Assembly (NCBI RefSeq): GCF_002295065.1
Contig: NZ_NSGG01000007.1
Span: forward strand, 1 to 64,000
Length of the DNA: 64,000 bases
Source: Mesorhizobium sp. WSM3859
GTDB lineage: Bacteria; Pseudomonadota; Alphaproteobacteria; Rhizobiales; Rhizobiaceae
Direction of reading: 5' to 3'
The position numbers and the translations under genes are program-made. The notes beneath the pieces are model-generated. The model had not been told where the DNA came from. It did no database searches and was given only the letters and a program-made list of their open reading frames with translations. Shown in pieces: positions 44,851-53,950 of the stretch; the stretch's first letter is position 1; each line of letters opens with the position of its first letter.

Positions 44851-46401
44851 ATGAACGCACCGGCCGTTGAAATGACCGAACAGACGCACCGCCGTGGCGG
44901 CGGCCGGCTTGGCCGCAAGGCGCTGAGAAGCGCGCCGATCGCGTCCTTCCCGACCCTTGTCCGCAAGATTCCCGCCTATGAAATCGTGCCCGACGAGGCG
45001 GTGGAGCTGATCCACGAGGAATCGCTCAAGATCCTCGAGGAAGTGGGGTGCGAGTTCCGCGACGACGGGGCGATCGCGCTCTGGAAGGCGGCCGGCGCCG
45101 ATGTCAGGGAGACGCGCGTCCGCATCGACCGCGCGCTGCTGATGGAGCTCGTCTCGAAGGTCCCGCCGGAATTCACGCTCCATGCGCGCAATCCCGAGCG
45201 CACCGTGCGCGTCGGCGGCAAGAATTCGATCTTCGTGCCGATGTATGGCGCGCCCTATATCCGCGACCTCGACAACAAGCGCCGCTACGGCACGCTTGCC
45301 GACCTCAACAATTTCCACAAGATGGCCTATATGGCGCCGGCGCTGCATTCCTCGAGCTCGGTCATCTGCGAGCCGATGGAGATCGCGGTGCCGAAGCGGC
45401 ACCTCCACATCATCCATTCGGCGCTGAAGCATTCCGACAAGCCGTTCATGGGCATCGTGACGTCCAAGGAGCGCGCCGAGGACACGATGGCGATGGCTGG
45501 CATCGTCTTCGGCGAGGATTTCGTGCGTGACAATCCCGTGCTGGTGGCGATCACCAACTGCAATTCGCCACTGGTGTGGGACGCCACCATGATCGACGCC
45601 ATGCGCGTCTATGCGAGCCACAACCAGCCGCTGATCCTGGCGCCGTTCGCGCTGTGCGGCGCCTCGACCTCGGCCTCAGCCGTCGGCGCGGTGGCGCAGG
45701 TCAATGCCGAGGCGCTGGCGGGCGTGGCGCTGACCCAGCTCATCCGTCCCGGCTCGCCGCAGCTCTACGGCCAGTTCATGGTCACCGTCGACATGAAGAC
45801 CGGCGCGCCGATGGGCGGCACGCCGGAAGCCGCGCAGATGATGTATCTGATGGGCGCGCTGGCCAGGAAGTACAAGCTGCCCTGGCGCACTTCCGGCTTC
45901 CATGTCGGCTCCAAGCTCAACGACGCCCAGGCGGGTTACGAGGCGAACATGCTGATGCATGCCGCGATCCTGTCCGGCGCCAACTACATCTGGCATTCCG
46001 CCGGCTGGCTGGAAGCGGGGCTGACCTGCGGCTATTCGAAATTCGCCACCGACTGCGAGCAGCTCGTCGGCTGGTACAAATATGCCGGCGGCGTGCCTTT
46101 CGACGATTTCAAGGAGGCTCTTGCCGCGATCCGCGAGGTCGGTCCGCAAGGGCATTTCCTCGGCACGCAGCACACGCTGGAGCATTTCGAGAGCGCCTTC
46201 TTCATGCCCAACATCATGGACTTCAATTCCTTCGAGCAATGGAGCGCCGAAGGCGCGAAGGACCACGACACGCGCGGCCGCGAGAAGGCGCGCGCCATGC
46301 TGGCCGACTACCAGGAGCCGAAGCTCGACGAAGGCATTGCCGAGGGCCTCGCGGATTTGATCGCGCGGCGTGAGGAAAAGCTGCCCGACAGCGTTAGTTA
46401 G
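44851..46401 (+). CDS. MttB-family methyltransferase without pyrrolysine
   Basis: The 516-residue protein belongs to the trimethylamine:corrinoid methyltransferase (MttB) superfamily: IPAYEIVPDEAVELIHEESLKILEEVG, then YGAPYIRDLDNKRRYG and SGFHVGSKLNDAQAGYEANM. It contains no in-frame UAG, so it is not a pyrrolysine enzyme. Non-pyrrolysine members include glycine betaine methyltransferase MtgB, and many Rhizobiales carry copies with unknown substrates. No cognate corrinoid protein gene adjoins it here. ATG 44851 follows GAAGGAGACCCC. It is followed by a peptide-type binding protein gene that may supply the substrate. Confidence 0.87.
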   Translation: MNAPAVEMTEQTHRRGGGRLGRKALRSAPIASFPTLVRKIPAYEIVPDEAVELIHEESLKILEEVGCEFRDDGAIALWKAAGADVRETRVRIDRALLMELVSKVPPEFTLHARNPERTVRVGGKNSIFVPMYGAPYIRDLDNKRRYGTLADLNNFHKMAYMAPALHSSSSVICEPMEIAVPKRHLHIIHSALKHSDKPFMGIVTSKERAEDTMAMAGIVFGEDFVRDNPVLVAITNCNSPLVWDATMIDAMRVYASHNQPLILAPFALCGASTSASAVGAVAQVNAEALAGVALTQLIRPGSPQLYGQFMVTVDMKTGAPMGGTPEAAQMMYLMGALARKYKLPWRTSGFHVGSKLNDAQAGYEANMLMHAAILSGANYIWHSAGWLEAGLTCGYSKFATDCEQLVGWYKYAGGVPFDDFKEALAAIREVGPQGHFLGTQHTLEHFESAFFMPNIMDFNSFEQWSAEGAKDHDTRGREKARAMLADYQEPKLDEGIAEGLADLIARREEKLPDSVS

Positions 46402-46466
46402 TTGATGGAAGGCAGCGCAGTTGAATCAAAAACGGGCGTAGACCCGATAAGAATGGGAGAACGACA

Positions 46467-48116
46467 ATGACACTTTTCAGAAGCAATGGTGACCGCGTTC
46501 CGGCCGCGATCGAGGCGATGGCCGAGGAGGCGCGCGCCGGCCGTGTCGACCGGCGCGAATTCCTGGCGCTGGCAAGCGCCTTCGGCGCATCGACGGCTTT
46601 CGCCTATGGCCTGCTCGGCCTTGCCGCGCCGAGCAAGGCGCTGGCCGACGAGCCAAAGAAGGGCGGCACGCTGCATGTCGCCATGTCGGTCAAGGCGCAG
46701 AAGGATCCGCGCACTTATGACTGGACGGAGATGGCGAACGTCACCCGCTGCTGGCTGGAGCCGCTGGTGCGCTACACACACCAGTTCACCTTCGAGCCGG
46801 TCCTGCTCGAAAGCTGGGACGTCAATGACGATGCCACCGAATACACGCTGCATCTGCGCAAGGGTGTGACCTGGAACAATGGCGATGCCTTCAACGCCGA
46901 TGACGTGGTCGCCAATCTGAACCGCTGGTGCGAGAAGGGGGCTTCCGGCAACTCCATGGCCGCCCGCGTCGGCGCACTGATCGACGCCAAAACCGGCAAG
47001 GCCAAGGATGGCGCGATCACCAAGGTCGACGACCACACGGTCAAGCTGAAGCTCAACGAAGCCGATATCGCCATCATACCCGGCCTCACCGACTATCCGG
47101 CGCTGGTCGTGCATCGCGACTTCGACAAGGACGGCGCCGATCCGATCAAGAAGCCGATCGGCACCGGAGCCTTCGAGCTGGTCTCCTACGATGTCGGCCA
47201 AAAAGCGGTCGTCAAGCGCCGCGAGAACGGCAAATGGTGGGGCGGCGAGGCGCCGCTCGACGGCGTCGAGTTCATCGACTACGGCACCGACTTCAACGCC
47301 ACGCTCAATGCCTTCGATTCCGGCGAGGTCGACCTCGATTTCGAAACGCCGGCCGACTACATCGATCCGCTGGATAAGATGGGCCTGGTGAAGTCAGAGG
47401 TCGCAACGGCAACCACGCTGGTTGCCCGCACGAACATCACCCATAAGCCCTATGACGACAAGCGGGTGCGCAACGCGCTGCAGATGGCGGTCGACAACAA
47501 CCAGGTCATGCGGCTCGGCTATAATGGCCGCGGCACGGTCGGCGAGAACCACCACGTCGCCCCGATCCATCCCGAATACTACCCGCTGCCCAAGAAGGAG
47601 CGTGACGCCGCCGGCGCCAAGAAGCTGATGGCCGACGCTGGCCAGGCCGACTTCGAGCATGAGCTGATCACGGTCGAGGACGAGTGGCAGAAGAACACCG
47701 GCGATGCCATCGCCGGACAGCTGCGCGATGCCGGCATCAAGGTAAAGCGCACCGTGCTGCCCGGCTCGACCTTCTGGAACGACTGGACGAAATATCCTTA
47801 TTCCATGACCATCTGGTACATGCGCCCGCTCGGCGTGCAGGTGCTGGCGCTGGGCTACCGCTCGGGCGAAGCCTGGAACGAGACGGCCTTTTCCAACCCG
47901 GACTTCGACGCCAAGCTCAAGGACGCGCTGTCGCAGATCGACGTCGCCAAGCGCAAGGAGGTGATGAAGGACGTCGAGGCGATCCTGCAGGACTCCGGCG
48001 TCATCATCCAGCCCTTCTGGCAGAAGCTCTACTGCCACATGAACAAGAAGGTGAAGAACTATTCGATGCACCAGACCTACGAGATGGACTTCCAGAACGT
48101 CTGGCTGGATGCCTGA
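46467..48116 (+). CDS. Tat-exported ABC substrate-binding protein, peptide/nickel (family 5) type
   Basis: The 549-residue protein has a twin-arginine signal ([16 protein letters not shown], then [10 protein letters not shown]) and a family 5 binding fold: [67 protein letters not shown]. These bind oligopeptides, glycosides, nickel or opines. No permease or ATPase gene lies nearby, so it is an orphan. It is co-oriented 65 bases after the MttB-family gene, and transport of that enzyme's substrate is a fair guess. Confidence 0.87.
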   Translation: MTLFRSNGDRVPAAIEAMAEEARAGRVDRREFLALASAFGASTAFAYGLLGLAAPSKALADEPKKGGTLHVAMSVKAQKDPRTYDWTEMANVTRCWLEPLVRYTHQFTFEPVLLESWDVNDDATEYTLHLRKGVTWNNGDAFNADDVVANLNRWCEKGASGNSMAARVGALIDAKTGKAKDGAITKVDDHTVKLKLNEADIAIIPGLTDYPALVVHRDFDKDGADPIKKPIGTGAFELVSYDVGQKAVVKRRENGKWWGGEAPLDGVEFIDYGTDFNATLNAFDSGEVDLDFETPADYIDPLDKMGLVKSEVATATTLVARTNITHKPYDDKRVRNALQMAVDNNQVMRLGYNGRGTVGENHHVAPIHPEYYPLPKKERDAAGAKKLMADAGQADFEHELITVEDEWQKNTGDAIAGQLRDAGIKVKRTVLPGSTFWNDWTKYPYSMTIWYMRPLGVQVLALGYRSGEAWNETAFSNPDFDAKLKDALSQIDVAKRKEVMKDVEAILQDSGVIIQPFWQKLYCHMNKKVKNYSMHQTYEMDFQNVWLDA

Positions 48117-48152
48117 GTGCGCCTGGACTTCATGAGCCGCAAAAAAGGCGAT

Positions 48153-48210
48153 ATGCAGGATGCGTGGTGGCAAGCGTGCCGCCACGCGCCGAACCCCGGA
48201 GATCCTGCAT
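48153..48210. promoter_or_regulatory. Nested inverted repeat sequestering the start of the DUF3828-like gene
   Basis: Outer arms ATGCAGGAT (48153-48161) and ATCCTGCAT (48202-48210) pair perfectly, and the second arm reaches into the ATG at 48209. Inner arms GCGTGGTGGC (48162-48171) and GCCGCCACGC (48178-48187) pair with one G-U. The loop between inner and outer right arms holds CCCCGGAG, the likely ribosome site. It could be a translation-controlling hairpin or the terminator region of the gene before. Confidence 0.5.
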
Positions 48211-48682
48211 GAAGCCGATAGTGCTTGCCGCTGTCTTCTCGATTGCCTTGCCCGGCGCCGTGCTCGCCGGGCCGGCCTCCAACGCCGTGAAGTTCTTCTA
48301 CGTGCCTTCGGTGAAGTTTGAGGGAGACGCGAAATACCGCGACCGTTTCACCGAGCCGGTCACCAAGCTGTTCGAAGCCAACGACAAGGCGCAGAAGGAG
48401 AAGCCCGACGAGGTGTCCTGTCTCGACTTCGATCCCGGCCTCGACGCGCAGGATTTCGACCAGAAGACCCTGTCGAAGACGCTGAAGCTCACCGAGGCCG
48501 TCAATGGCGACACTGCCGAAGTGACGGCAAACTTCAATCTTTTCCCGGAAGGCGATGACTCCAAACGCGAAATGGTGTGGTCGCTGAAGAAAGTGGACGG
48601 CAAGTGGAAGATCGCCGACATCGCCTCGAAGACCAGCAACTGGACGCTCAGCGCGCTGGAATGCGGCGCCTCGACGGAGTGA
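48209..48682 (+). CDS. Exported DUF3828-like protein, copy 1
   Basis: The 157-residue protein has a signal peptide (VLAAVFSIALPGAVLAG) and a domain resembling DUF3828/lumazine-like exported proteins: SNAVKFFYVPSVKFEGDAKYRDRF, LDFDPGLDAQDFD, then EAVNGDTAEVTANFNLF and VDGKWKIADIAS. The next gene encodes a related domain, starts five bases after this stop, and probably shares its transcript. Function unknown. The start lies inside a hairpin. Confidence 0.72.
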   Translation: MKPIVLAAVFSIALPGAVLAGPASNAVKFFYVPSVKFEGDAKYRDRFTEPVTKLFEANDKAQKEKPDEVSCLDFDPGLDAQDFDQKTLSKTLKLTEAVNGDTAEVTANFNLFPEGDDSKREMVWSLKKVDGKWKIADIASKTSNWTLSALECGASTE

Positions 48683-48686
48683 TGCC

Positions 48687-49262
48687 GTGCTTCGCCGTCT
48701 GGTCCTCGCGCTGTCGAGCTTGTCGATGCTGGCCGCGGGGCTGAACGACGGCGCCTCCGCGCAAGGGCTCTTCGGCGCGCCGCCGCCGAAAGCCTCATCG
48801 GGCGACGATCCCTCGCCGCCTGCGGCCGCTGCGCCGGAAAGCAAGCCGGCCGAACCGGCGCCTGTCGCCCCCGTTCTGCCCGGGTCGCCGACCGCGGTGG
48901 TGAAGCCGTTCTACGAGCGTCTCGGACTGGAACTCGATCCGTCCCAGCGCAAGAACTTTATCGACCCGGCGAAAACCGTGCTCGACAAGAGCGATGCGCT
49001 GCGCGCCTCGGGGCAGGGCGAGTGCCTGGATCCCAACATGGCGCTGGACAATGCCGACTACGACAAGCTGGCCATAGACCGGAGTCTGCGCACCATCGAG
49101 GCCGTCAATGGCGACGAGGCCAAGGTGGTCGTCGCCTTCGTCGTCGAGGGCCACCAGCACCGGCTCGAATGGAAGCTGAAGAAGGTCGGCGGCGCTTGGA
49201 AGGTATCAGACATTCTGTCGGTGACCGGCGAATGGGCGCTGAGCCAGTATCAGTGCGAATGA
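48687..49262 (+). CDS. Exported DUF3828-like protein, copy 2, with proline-rich linker
   Basis: Starting at GTG 48687, the 191-residue protein has a signal peptide (LALSSLSMLAAGLNDGASA), a Pro/Ala-rich linker (about 28-68) and then a domain that parallels the previous gene: VKPFYERLGLELDPSQRKNF, LDPNMALDNADYDKLA, EAVNGDEAKVVVAF and VGGAWKVSDILS. The two genes are adjacent paralogues of unknown function. The linker suggests the domain is held away from the membrane or a partner. Confidence 0.7.
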   Translation: MLRRLVLALSSLSMLAAGLNDGASAQGLFGAPPPKASSGDDPSPPAAAAPESKPAEPAPVAPVLPGSPTAVVKPFYERLGLELDPSQRKNFIDPAKTVLDKSDALRASGQGECLDPNMALDNADYDKLAIDRSLRTIEAVNGDEAKVVVAFVVEGHQHRLEWKLKKVGGAWKVSDILSVTGEWALSQYQCE

Positions 49263-49295
49263 GCTGCCGATGAATGCGCCGCTGGGTCATTGCAG

Positions 49296-50165
49296 ATGAG
49301 GATTCGCGCTTTGCTTGGGCTCGCGCTGGCTGCGGTGTGCATCGTTGGCGGCATCGGCACATGGCGTGCCGGCACGATGCTGATTGCCCGGGAGCCTCGT
49401 CAGATCTTGACGGCGCCCGGCGATTTGCCCATCGAGCGGACCGCACTTGATCAGCCCGGCACGCCCGAGCTTGTCGGCTGGGTGGCCGAGAGGAAGGGCA
49501 GCTGCGGCGCGATCGTTCTGTTGCATGGCCGCGGCTCTAACCGGCTGGCGAATGTGCAGAGGGCGAAAATGCTGTTCGATGCTGGCTATTCCGTGATCCT
49601 CTTCGACCTGTCGGGTCATGGCGAGAGCGGCGGCACCGTCCAGGGCTTCGGCTACAGCGAAGGGCAGGATGCCGCCCGGATCCTGGCCTATGCAAGGCAG
49701 CGCTTTCCCGGCCAGAAAATCGGCGCGCTCGGCTCATCGTTGGGTGCCGCGTCGTTTGTCTTTGCGACGCCGCAGGCACTGGCCGACGCCTATGTGCTCG
49801 AGCAGCTCTACGCGACCTTGCGCGAGACTACGGCCTGGCGCATGCCGTTCCATGCCTTGCGCAGCTTGCAGGCCGATATCCTGCTGGCACAAATGTCCGT
49901 GCGCCTTGGCTTCGGCGCCGACGACGTCAGGCCTGTCGACCGTATCGGCAAGATCGGCAAACCGCTGATCCTGCTGGCAGGTGGTGCCGATCCCTTCATC
50001 GATCGCGGGCAGGTGGCGGCCTTGCATGATGCCGCACCCGCATCCCAGCTCGTCTGGTTCGAAGGCGCCGGCCATGTCGACCTGCTGCGCTACGATACGC
50101 CGCGTTGTCGCGATGCGGTTCTGCCGTTCCTGTCAAAGAATCTCTGCCAGGCCGGCCATGTCTGA
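49296..50165 (+). CDS. Alpha/beta hydrolase, membrane-anchored or exported
   Basis: The 289-residue protein has a hydrophobic N terminus (LLGLALAAVCIVGGIG) and an alpha/beta hydrolase fold: IVLLHGRGSNR, VILFDLSGHGESGG, the nucleophile elbow GALGSSLGAASF, an acid in LAGGADPFI and a histidine in FEGAGHVDL. It resembles the BAAT/YqiA-type peptidase/esterase family. The active serine lies in GSSLG. The substrate is unknown. ATG 49296 was preferred to the TTG two codons upstream. It is convergent with queF. Confidence 0.8.
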   Translation: MRIRALLGLALAAVCIVGGIGTWRAGTMLIAREPRQILTAPGDLPIERTALDQPGTPELVGWVAERKGSCGAIVLLHGRGSNRLANVQRAKMLFDAGYSVILFDLSGHGESGGTVQGFGYSEGQDAARILAYARQRFPGQKIGALGSSLGAASFVFATPQALADAYVLEQLYATLRETTAWRMPFHALRSLQADILLAQMSVRLGFGADDVRPVDRIGKIGKPLILLAGGADPFIDRGQVAALHDAAPASQLVWFEGAGHVDLLRYDTPRCRDAVLPFLSKNLCQAGHV

Positions 50166-50169
50166 GCGC

Positions 50170-50631
50170 TCAACCCCGTCCGCGATAGGGCGCCACGCCG
50201 GTATCCGGCAGCCATACGTCCTTGGGCGGCGCGCCGGTCTGCCAGAAGACATCGATCGGGATGCCGCCGCGCGGGAACCAGTAGCCGCCGACGCGCAGCC
50301 AGAGCGGCTTAGTCGCTTCCACGATGCGGCGTCCGATCATCACCGTGCATTCCTCATGGAAGGCGCCGTGGTTGCGGAACGAGGTCATGAACAGCTTCAG
50401 CGACTTCGATTCCACCAGCGTCCGGTCGGGTGCGTAGTCGATGACGATGTGGGCGAAATCCGGTTGGCCGGTGACCGGGCAGAGCGAGGTGAATTCGGGG
50501 CAGGTGAAGCGCACGATCGCCGGCGGGCCATCGCCGCGCTGGAACGGCACGGTCTCCAGGACCGCCTGTTCGGGGCTCTGTGGCGTCTCGACGTGCTTGC
50601 CGAGCTGGGTGAGGTTCTTGGCATCGGTCAT
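50170..50631 (-). CDS. queF: 7-cyano-7-deazaguanine reductase (queuosine pathway)
   Basis: The 153-residue protein is the short (unimodular) type of QueF. The active-site cysteine is C51 in [13 protein letters not shown] and the QueF motif ESKSLKLFM follows. It reduces preQ0 to preQ1 with NADPH for tRNA queuosine. ATG 50631 follows AAGGAGCCGCCC. No other queuosine genes lie in the window, so it is a single-gene unit convergent with the hydrolase gene. Confidence 0.95.
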   Translation of the reverse strand: MTDAKNLTQLGKHVETPQSPEQAVLETVPFQRGDGPPAIVRFTCPEFTSLCPVTGQPDFAHIVIDYAPDRTLVESKSLKLFMTSFRNHGAFHEECTVMIGRRIVEATKPLWLRVGGYWFPRGGIPIDVFWQTGAPPKDVWLPDTGVAPYRGRG

Positions 50632-50731
50632 GGGCGGCTCCTTGCTGCCGTCCAAGGTCCGGCCGGCAGGCAAAACAAAGCGGAAATTGCGCCACAACCT
50701 TTCGGACGCGGCGGGTTTGGGCCGCTCAATA

Positions 50732-50777
50732 GCATCGGACCGAAAAGTGCGCAGCGGTTTTCGGATGAATCCGATGC
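50732..50777. repeat. Covarying palindromic repeat element, copy B
   Basis: Outer arms GCATCGGA (50732-50739) and TCCGATGC (50770-50777) enclose inner arms CCGAAAA and TTTTCGG around GTGCGCAGCGG. The centre matches copy A at 35221-35264 (AAAAGTG, then CGGTTTTC), while the arms differ in compensating ways. It lies in the divergent gap upstream of queF and the flavoprotein gene. Confidence 0.8.
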
Positions 50778-50835
50778 GTGAAATGGAAGCGGGTGCGGCA
50801 CGACGCTCCCGTGCAAATGAAACGGCAGGAAGACG

Positions 50836-52881
50836 ATGACCAGCAACGACCCGCTTCTCCAACCCTACCAGCTCAAGCACCTGATGCTGAAGAACCGGGT
50901 TATGTCGACCAGCCATGAGCCGGCCTATTCCGAGGACGGCATGCCGAAGGAGCGCTACCGGCTCTACCATGCCGAGAAGGCCAAGGGCGGCATGGCGCTC
51001 ACCATGACGGCGGGCTCCGCGATCGTCTCGCGCGACAGCCCGGCCGCCTTCGGCAATCTGCATGTCTATGACGACAGGATCGTGCCGTGGCTGGCCGAAC
51101 TGGCGGATGCCTGCCACGAGCATGACTGCAAGGTGATGATCCAGATCACCCATCTCGGCCGCCGCACTGGCTGGAACAAGGCCGACTGGCTGCCTGTGCT
51201 TTCGGCTTCGCCGGTGCGCGAGCCGGCGCACCGCGCCTTTCCCAAAACCATCGAGGAGTGGGACATCGAGCGCATCGTCGCCGACTATGCTTCGGCCGCG
51301 CAGCGCTGCCAGGCGGCCGGCCTCGACGGCATCGAGTTCGAATCTTACGGCCATTTGATGGACGGCTTCTGGTCGCCTTTGACCAACCATCGCGACGACG
51401 AGTTCGGCGGCTCGCTCGACAACCGGCTGCGCTTCACCGACATGGTGCTGGATGCTGTGCGTGCCGCAGTCGGGAAAGAATTCATCGTCGGCATCCGCAT
51501 GGTCGCCGACGAGGATCTCGAAAACGGCATTTCGAAGGAAGTCGGCGTCGAGATCGCCAGGCGGCTCGCCAACTCCGGCAAGGTCGATTTCCTCAACATC
51601 ATCCGCGGCACGATCGAGACCGATGCGTCGCTGACCAAGGTCATTCCGGTGACCGGCATGCGCTCATCCCCGCATCTCGATTTCGCCGGCGAGGTGAGGG
51701 CGGCGACCAACTTCCCGACCTTCCACGCGGCGCGCATCTCCGACGTCGCCACCGCGCGCCACGCCATCGCCACCGGCAAGCTCGACATGGTCGGCATGAC
51801 GCGCGCCCACATCGCCGATCCGCATATCATCAAGAAGGTGATGGAGGGTCGCGAGCACGAGATCCGGCCCTGCGTCGGCGCCACCTATTGCCTCGACCGC
51901 ATCTATGAGGGCGGCGAGGCGCTTTGCGTCCACAACGCCGCGACCGGTCGCGAGGCGACCATTCCGCACATCATCGCAAAAAGCGAAGGACCGAAGAAGA
52001 AGGTCGTGGTGGTTGGGGCGGGCGCCGGTGGCCTGGAAGCCGCGCGCGTCGCGGCCGAACGTGGCCACCTGGTGACGGTGCTCGAAGCCTCCAGCCAGGC
52101 AGGCGGGCAGGTGAGGCTCGCCACCCAGAATCCGCGCCGCAAGGAACTGATCGGCATCATCGACTGGCGGCTCGCCGAACTGGATCGTCTTGGCGTCGAA
52201 ATCCGCTACGACACCTGGGCCGAAAAGGATGACGTGCTGGCATTATCCCCGGATGTGGTGATCGTGGCGACGGGCGGCCTGCCGCAGAACCCGCCGCTGA
52301 CGGCCGGCGACAATCTTGTGACCTCGAGCTGGGACATCATGGCCGGCAGCGTCAAGCCGGCCGAGAATGTGCTGGTCTATGACGACAATGGCGGCCATCA
52401 GGGCATGGGCGCCGCCGAACTCATCGCCAACGGCGGCTCGAAGCTGGAGCTGGTCTCGCCGGAACGCTTCTTCGCGCCGGAAATGGGCGGCATGAACCAC
52501 GTGCCCTATATGCGCGCGTTCCACGAAAAGGGCGTCACCGTCACCATCAACACGAGGCTGCGCTCGGTGCGGCGCGAGGGCAACCAGCTCGTCGCCGAGC
52601 TGGCTTCGGATTTCGCCGACGGCTGGCGCGGCGAGCGGCGCGTCGACCAGGTGGTGGTCGAGCATGGCACGGCACCCCTCGACGACCTTTATCTGGCGCT
52701 GAAGCCTTTGTCGAAGAATGCCGGCGCGGTCGACTACGAGCGTCTGGTGAATGGCGGCGACATTTTCCCCGCGCGCAATGCCGAAGGCGGCTTCGTGCTG
52801 TTCCGCATCGGCGACGCGGTCGCTTCGCGCAACATCCATGCCGCCATCTATGACGGCATCCGGTTCGGGATCAGGATCTGA
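50836..52881 (+). CDS. FMN/FAD oxidoreductase, N-methylproline/dimethylglycine demethylase (StcD/DgcA)-like
   Basis: The 681-residue protein has an OYE-like TIM barrel (1-340: [54 protein letters not shown] core) and a dinucleotide-binding C-terminal half ([20 protein letters not shown], then VIVATGG). This is the trimethylamine dehydrogenase layout. Closest by memory are stachydrine/N-methylproline demethylase StcD and dimethylglycine demethylase DgcA. The Fe-S region reads CVGATYC...C with C346, C352 and C364, so one of the four cysteines of trimethylamine dehydrogenase is Ala349. A role in methylamine or betaine catabolism is likely. It stands alone. Confidence 0.85.
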   Translation: MTSNDPLLQPYQLKHLMLKNRVMSTSHEPAYSEDGMPKERYRLYHAEKAKGGMALTMTAGSAIVSRDSPAAFGNLHVYDDRIVPWLAELADACHEHDCKVMIQITHLGRRTGWNKADWLPVLSASPVREPAHRAFPKTIEEWDIERIVADYASAAQRCQAAGLDGIEFESYGHLMDGFWSPLTNHRDDEFGGSLDNRLRFTDMVLDAVRAAVGKEFIVGIRMVADEDLENGISKEVGVEIARRLANSGKVDFLNIIRGTIETDASLTKVIPVTGMRSSPHLDFAGEVRAATNFPTFHAARISDVATARHAIATGKLDMVGMTRAHIADPHIIKKVMEGREHEIRPCVGATYCLDRIYEGGEALCVHNAATGREATIPHIIAKSEGPKKKVVVVGAGAGGLEAARVAAERGHLVTVLEASSQAGGQVRLATQNPRRKELIGIIDWRLAELDRLGVEIRYDTWAEKDDVLALSPDVVIVATGGLPQNPPLTAGDNLVTSSWDIMAGSVKPAENVLVYDDNGGHQGMGAAELIANGGSKLELVSPERFFAPEMGGMNHVPYMRAFHEKGVTVTINTRLRSVRREGNQLVAELASDFADGWRGERRVDQVVVEHGTAPLDDLYLALKPLSKNAGAVDYERLVNGGDIFPARNAEGGFVLFRIGDAVASRNIHAAIYDGIRFGIRI

Positions 52882-52997
52882 CTGACAGGCCGCGGCGCAA
52901 AATCGCGGCGACGGGAAAAAGCCCGTACAGGCTTGTGGTATCGGTTGCGGATACCGCGCTCCCTGCGGTCGGCTTTCACTGCGGCTCCCAAAACCAT

Positions 52998-53018
52998 TGT
53001 ATATGCTTGTATGTATAA
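52998..53018. promoter_or_regulatory. HutC-type regulator site 1, before the SDR gene
   Basis: The site begins TGTATATGCTTGTATGTATA. It aligns with sites at 53905-53925 (reverse strand) and 57158-57178, sharing GTATAT-C-TGTATGTAT. It lies 59 bases before the SDR start. HutC repressors are known to bind TGTATATACA-like sequences, and a HutC-type gene lies at 56341. Confidence 0.75.
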
Positions 53019-53076
53019 CTGATGATCGGTTAGTCTCGCAATCGAGGGCAGGCCGCCAAGGCCAAGGAGGATCGAC

Positions 53077-53850
53077 ATGCGCAATGCTTCCCTCTTCGAC
53101 CTGTCGGGCAGGAAGGCGCTCGTCACCGGCGCCAGCCGCGGCATCGGGCGCGGCATCGCCGAGGCGCTGAGCGCTGCCGGCGCCGCTGTCGCGGTCACGG
53201 CGCGCAGCCTTGCTTCGCTGAAGGAGACGACGGCGGCGATCCGGGCCGCCGGCGGGGTTGCGCATGCCATTGCCCTTGACGTCACCGACGTCGCCCACTG
53301 CCGCGCCGCGACCGCCGAGGCCGCCAACCTGCTTGGCGGTCTCGATATCCTGGTCAACAATGCCGGCATGGAAGAGGTCAGGCCTTCGCTCGATGTCGAT
53401 GAAGCGCTCTGGGACCGGATCGTCGATACCAATCTCAAGGGGGCCTTCTTCTGCGCCCAGGCCGCCGCCCGCCACATGCGCGATGCCGGACGGCCAGGCG
53501 CCATCATCAATTTGTGCTCGCTGACCTCCGAGGTCGGCATCCCCACGGCCGTGCCCTATGGCTCGTCGAAGTCGGGCCTGCTCGGCATGACGCGGGCGCT
53601 GGCGGCGGAATGGGCGGGTCTGGGGATCAGGGTGAACGCCATCGCGCCCGGCTATTTCAGGACGGCGATGACGGAGGTGTTCTACGTCGACGAGGCGTGG
53701 CAGCAGTCGATGCTCGCCAAGATTCCGCAGCATCGTTTCGGCGATCTTTCGGATCTGCACGGGATCGCCGTGTTCCTGGCCTCGGACGCCTCGGCCTACA
53801 TCACCGGCCAGTCCTTTCCGGTGGACGGGGGCTTTCTTGCCTCGATCTGA
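53077..53850 (+). CDS. Short-chain dehydrogenase/reductase
   Basis: The 257-residue protein is a classical SDR: TGASRGIGRG at 17-26, NNAG at 94-97, catalytic Y161/K165 in PYGSSKSG, and SPVDGG-like end FPVDGGFLASI. It should oxidise or reduce a secondary alcohol with NAD(P). The ATG follows CCAAGGAGG. A HutC-type site lies just upstream, so it belongs to the same regulon as the HisD-like, alcohol dehydrogenase and transporter genes. The next gene has its own site, so the SDR may be a single-gene unit. Confidence 0.9.
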   Translation: MRNASLFDLSGRKALVTGASRGIGRGIAEALSAAGAAVAVTARSLASLKETTAAIRAAGGVAHAIALDVTDVAHCRAATAEAANLLGGLDILVNNAGMEEVRPSLDVDEALWDRIVDTNLKGAFFCAQAAARHMRDAGRPGAIINLCSLTSEVGIPTAVPYGSSKSGLLGMTRALAAEWAGLGIRVNAIAPGYFRTAMTEVFYVDEAWQQSMLAKIPQHRFGDLSDLHGIAVFLASDASAYITGQSFPVDGGFLASI

Positions 53851-53904
53851 AGCGCCGTGCGGTGGCCAGCCTGGCGGCAGGGAACAGAAAAATACTGGTG
53901 ACCA

Positions 53905-53925
53905 TTATACATACATGTATATACT
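53905..53925. promoter_or_regulatory. HutC-type regulator site 2, before the HisD-like gene
   Basis: On the minus strand the site reads AGTATATACATGTATGTATA, near-identical to sites 1 and 3. The inner part ATACATGTAT is self-complementary. It ends 25 bases before the ATG of the HisD-like gene, overlapping where a promoter or leader would be. Confidence 0.75.
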
Positions 53926-53950
53926 TTTCCCGCGTTTCTGAGGAGCAGCC

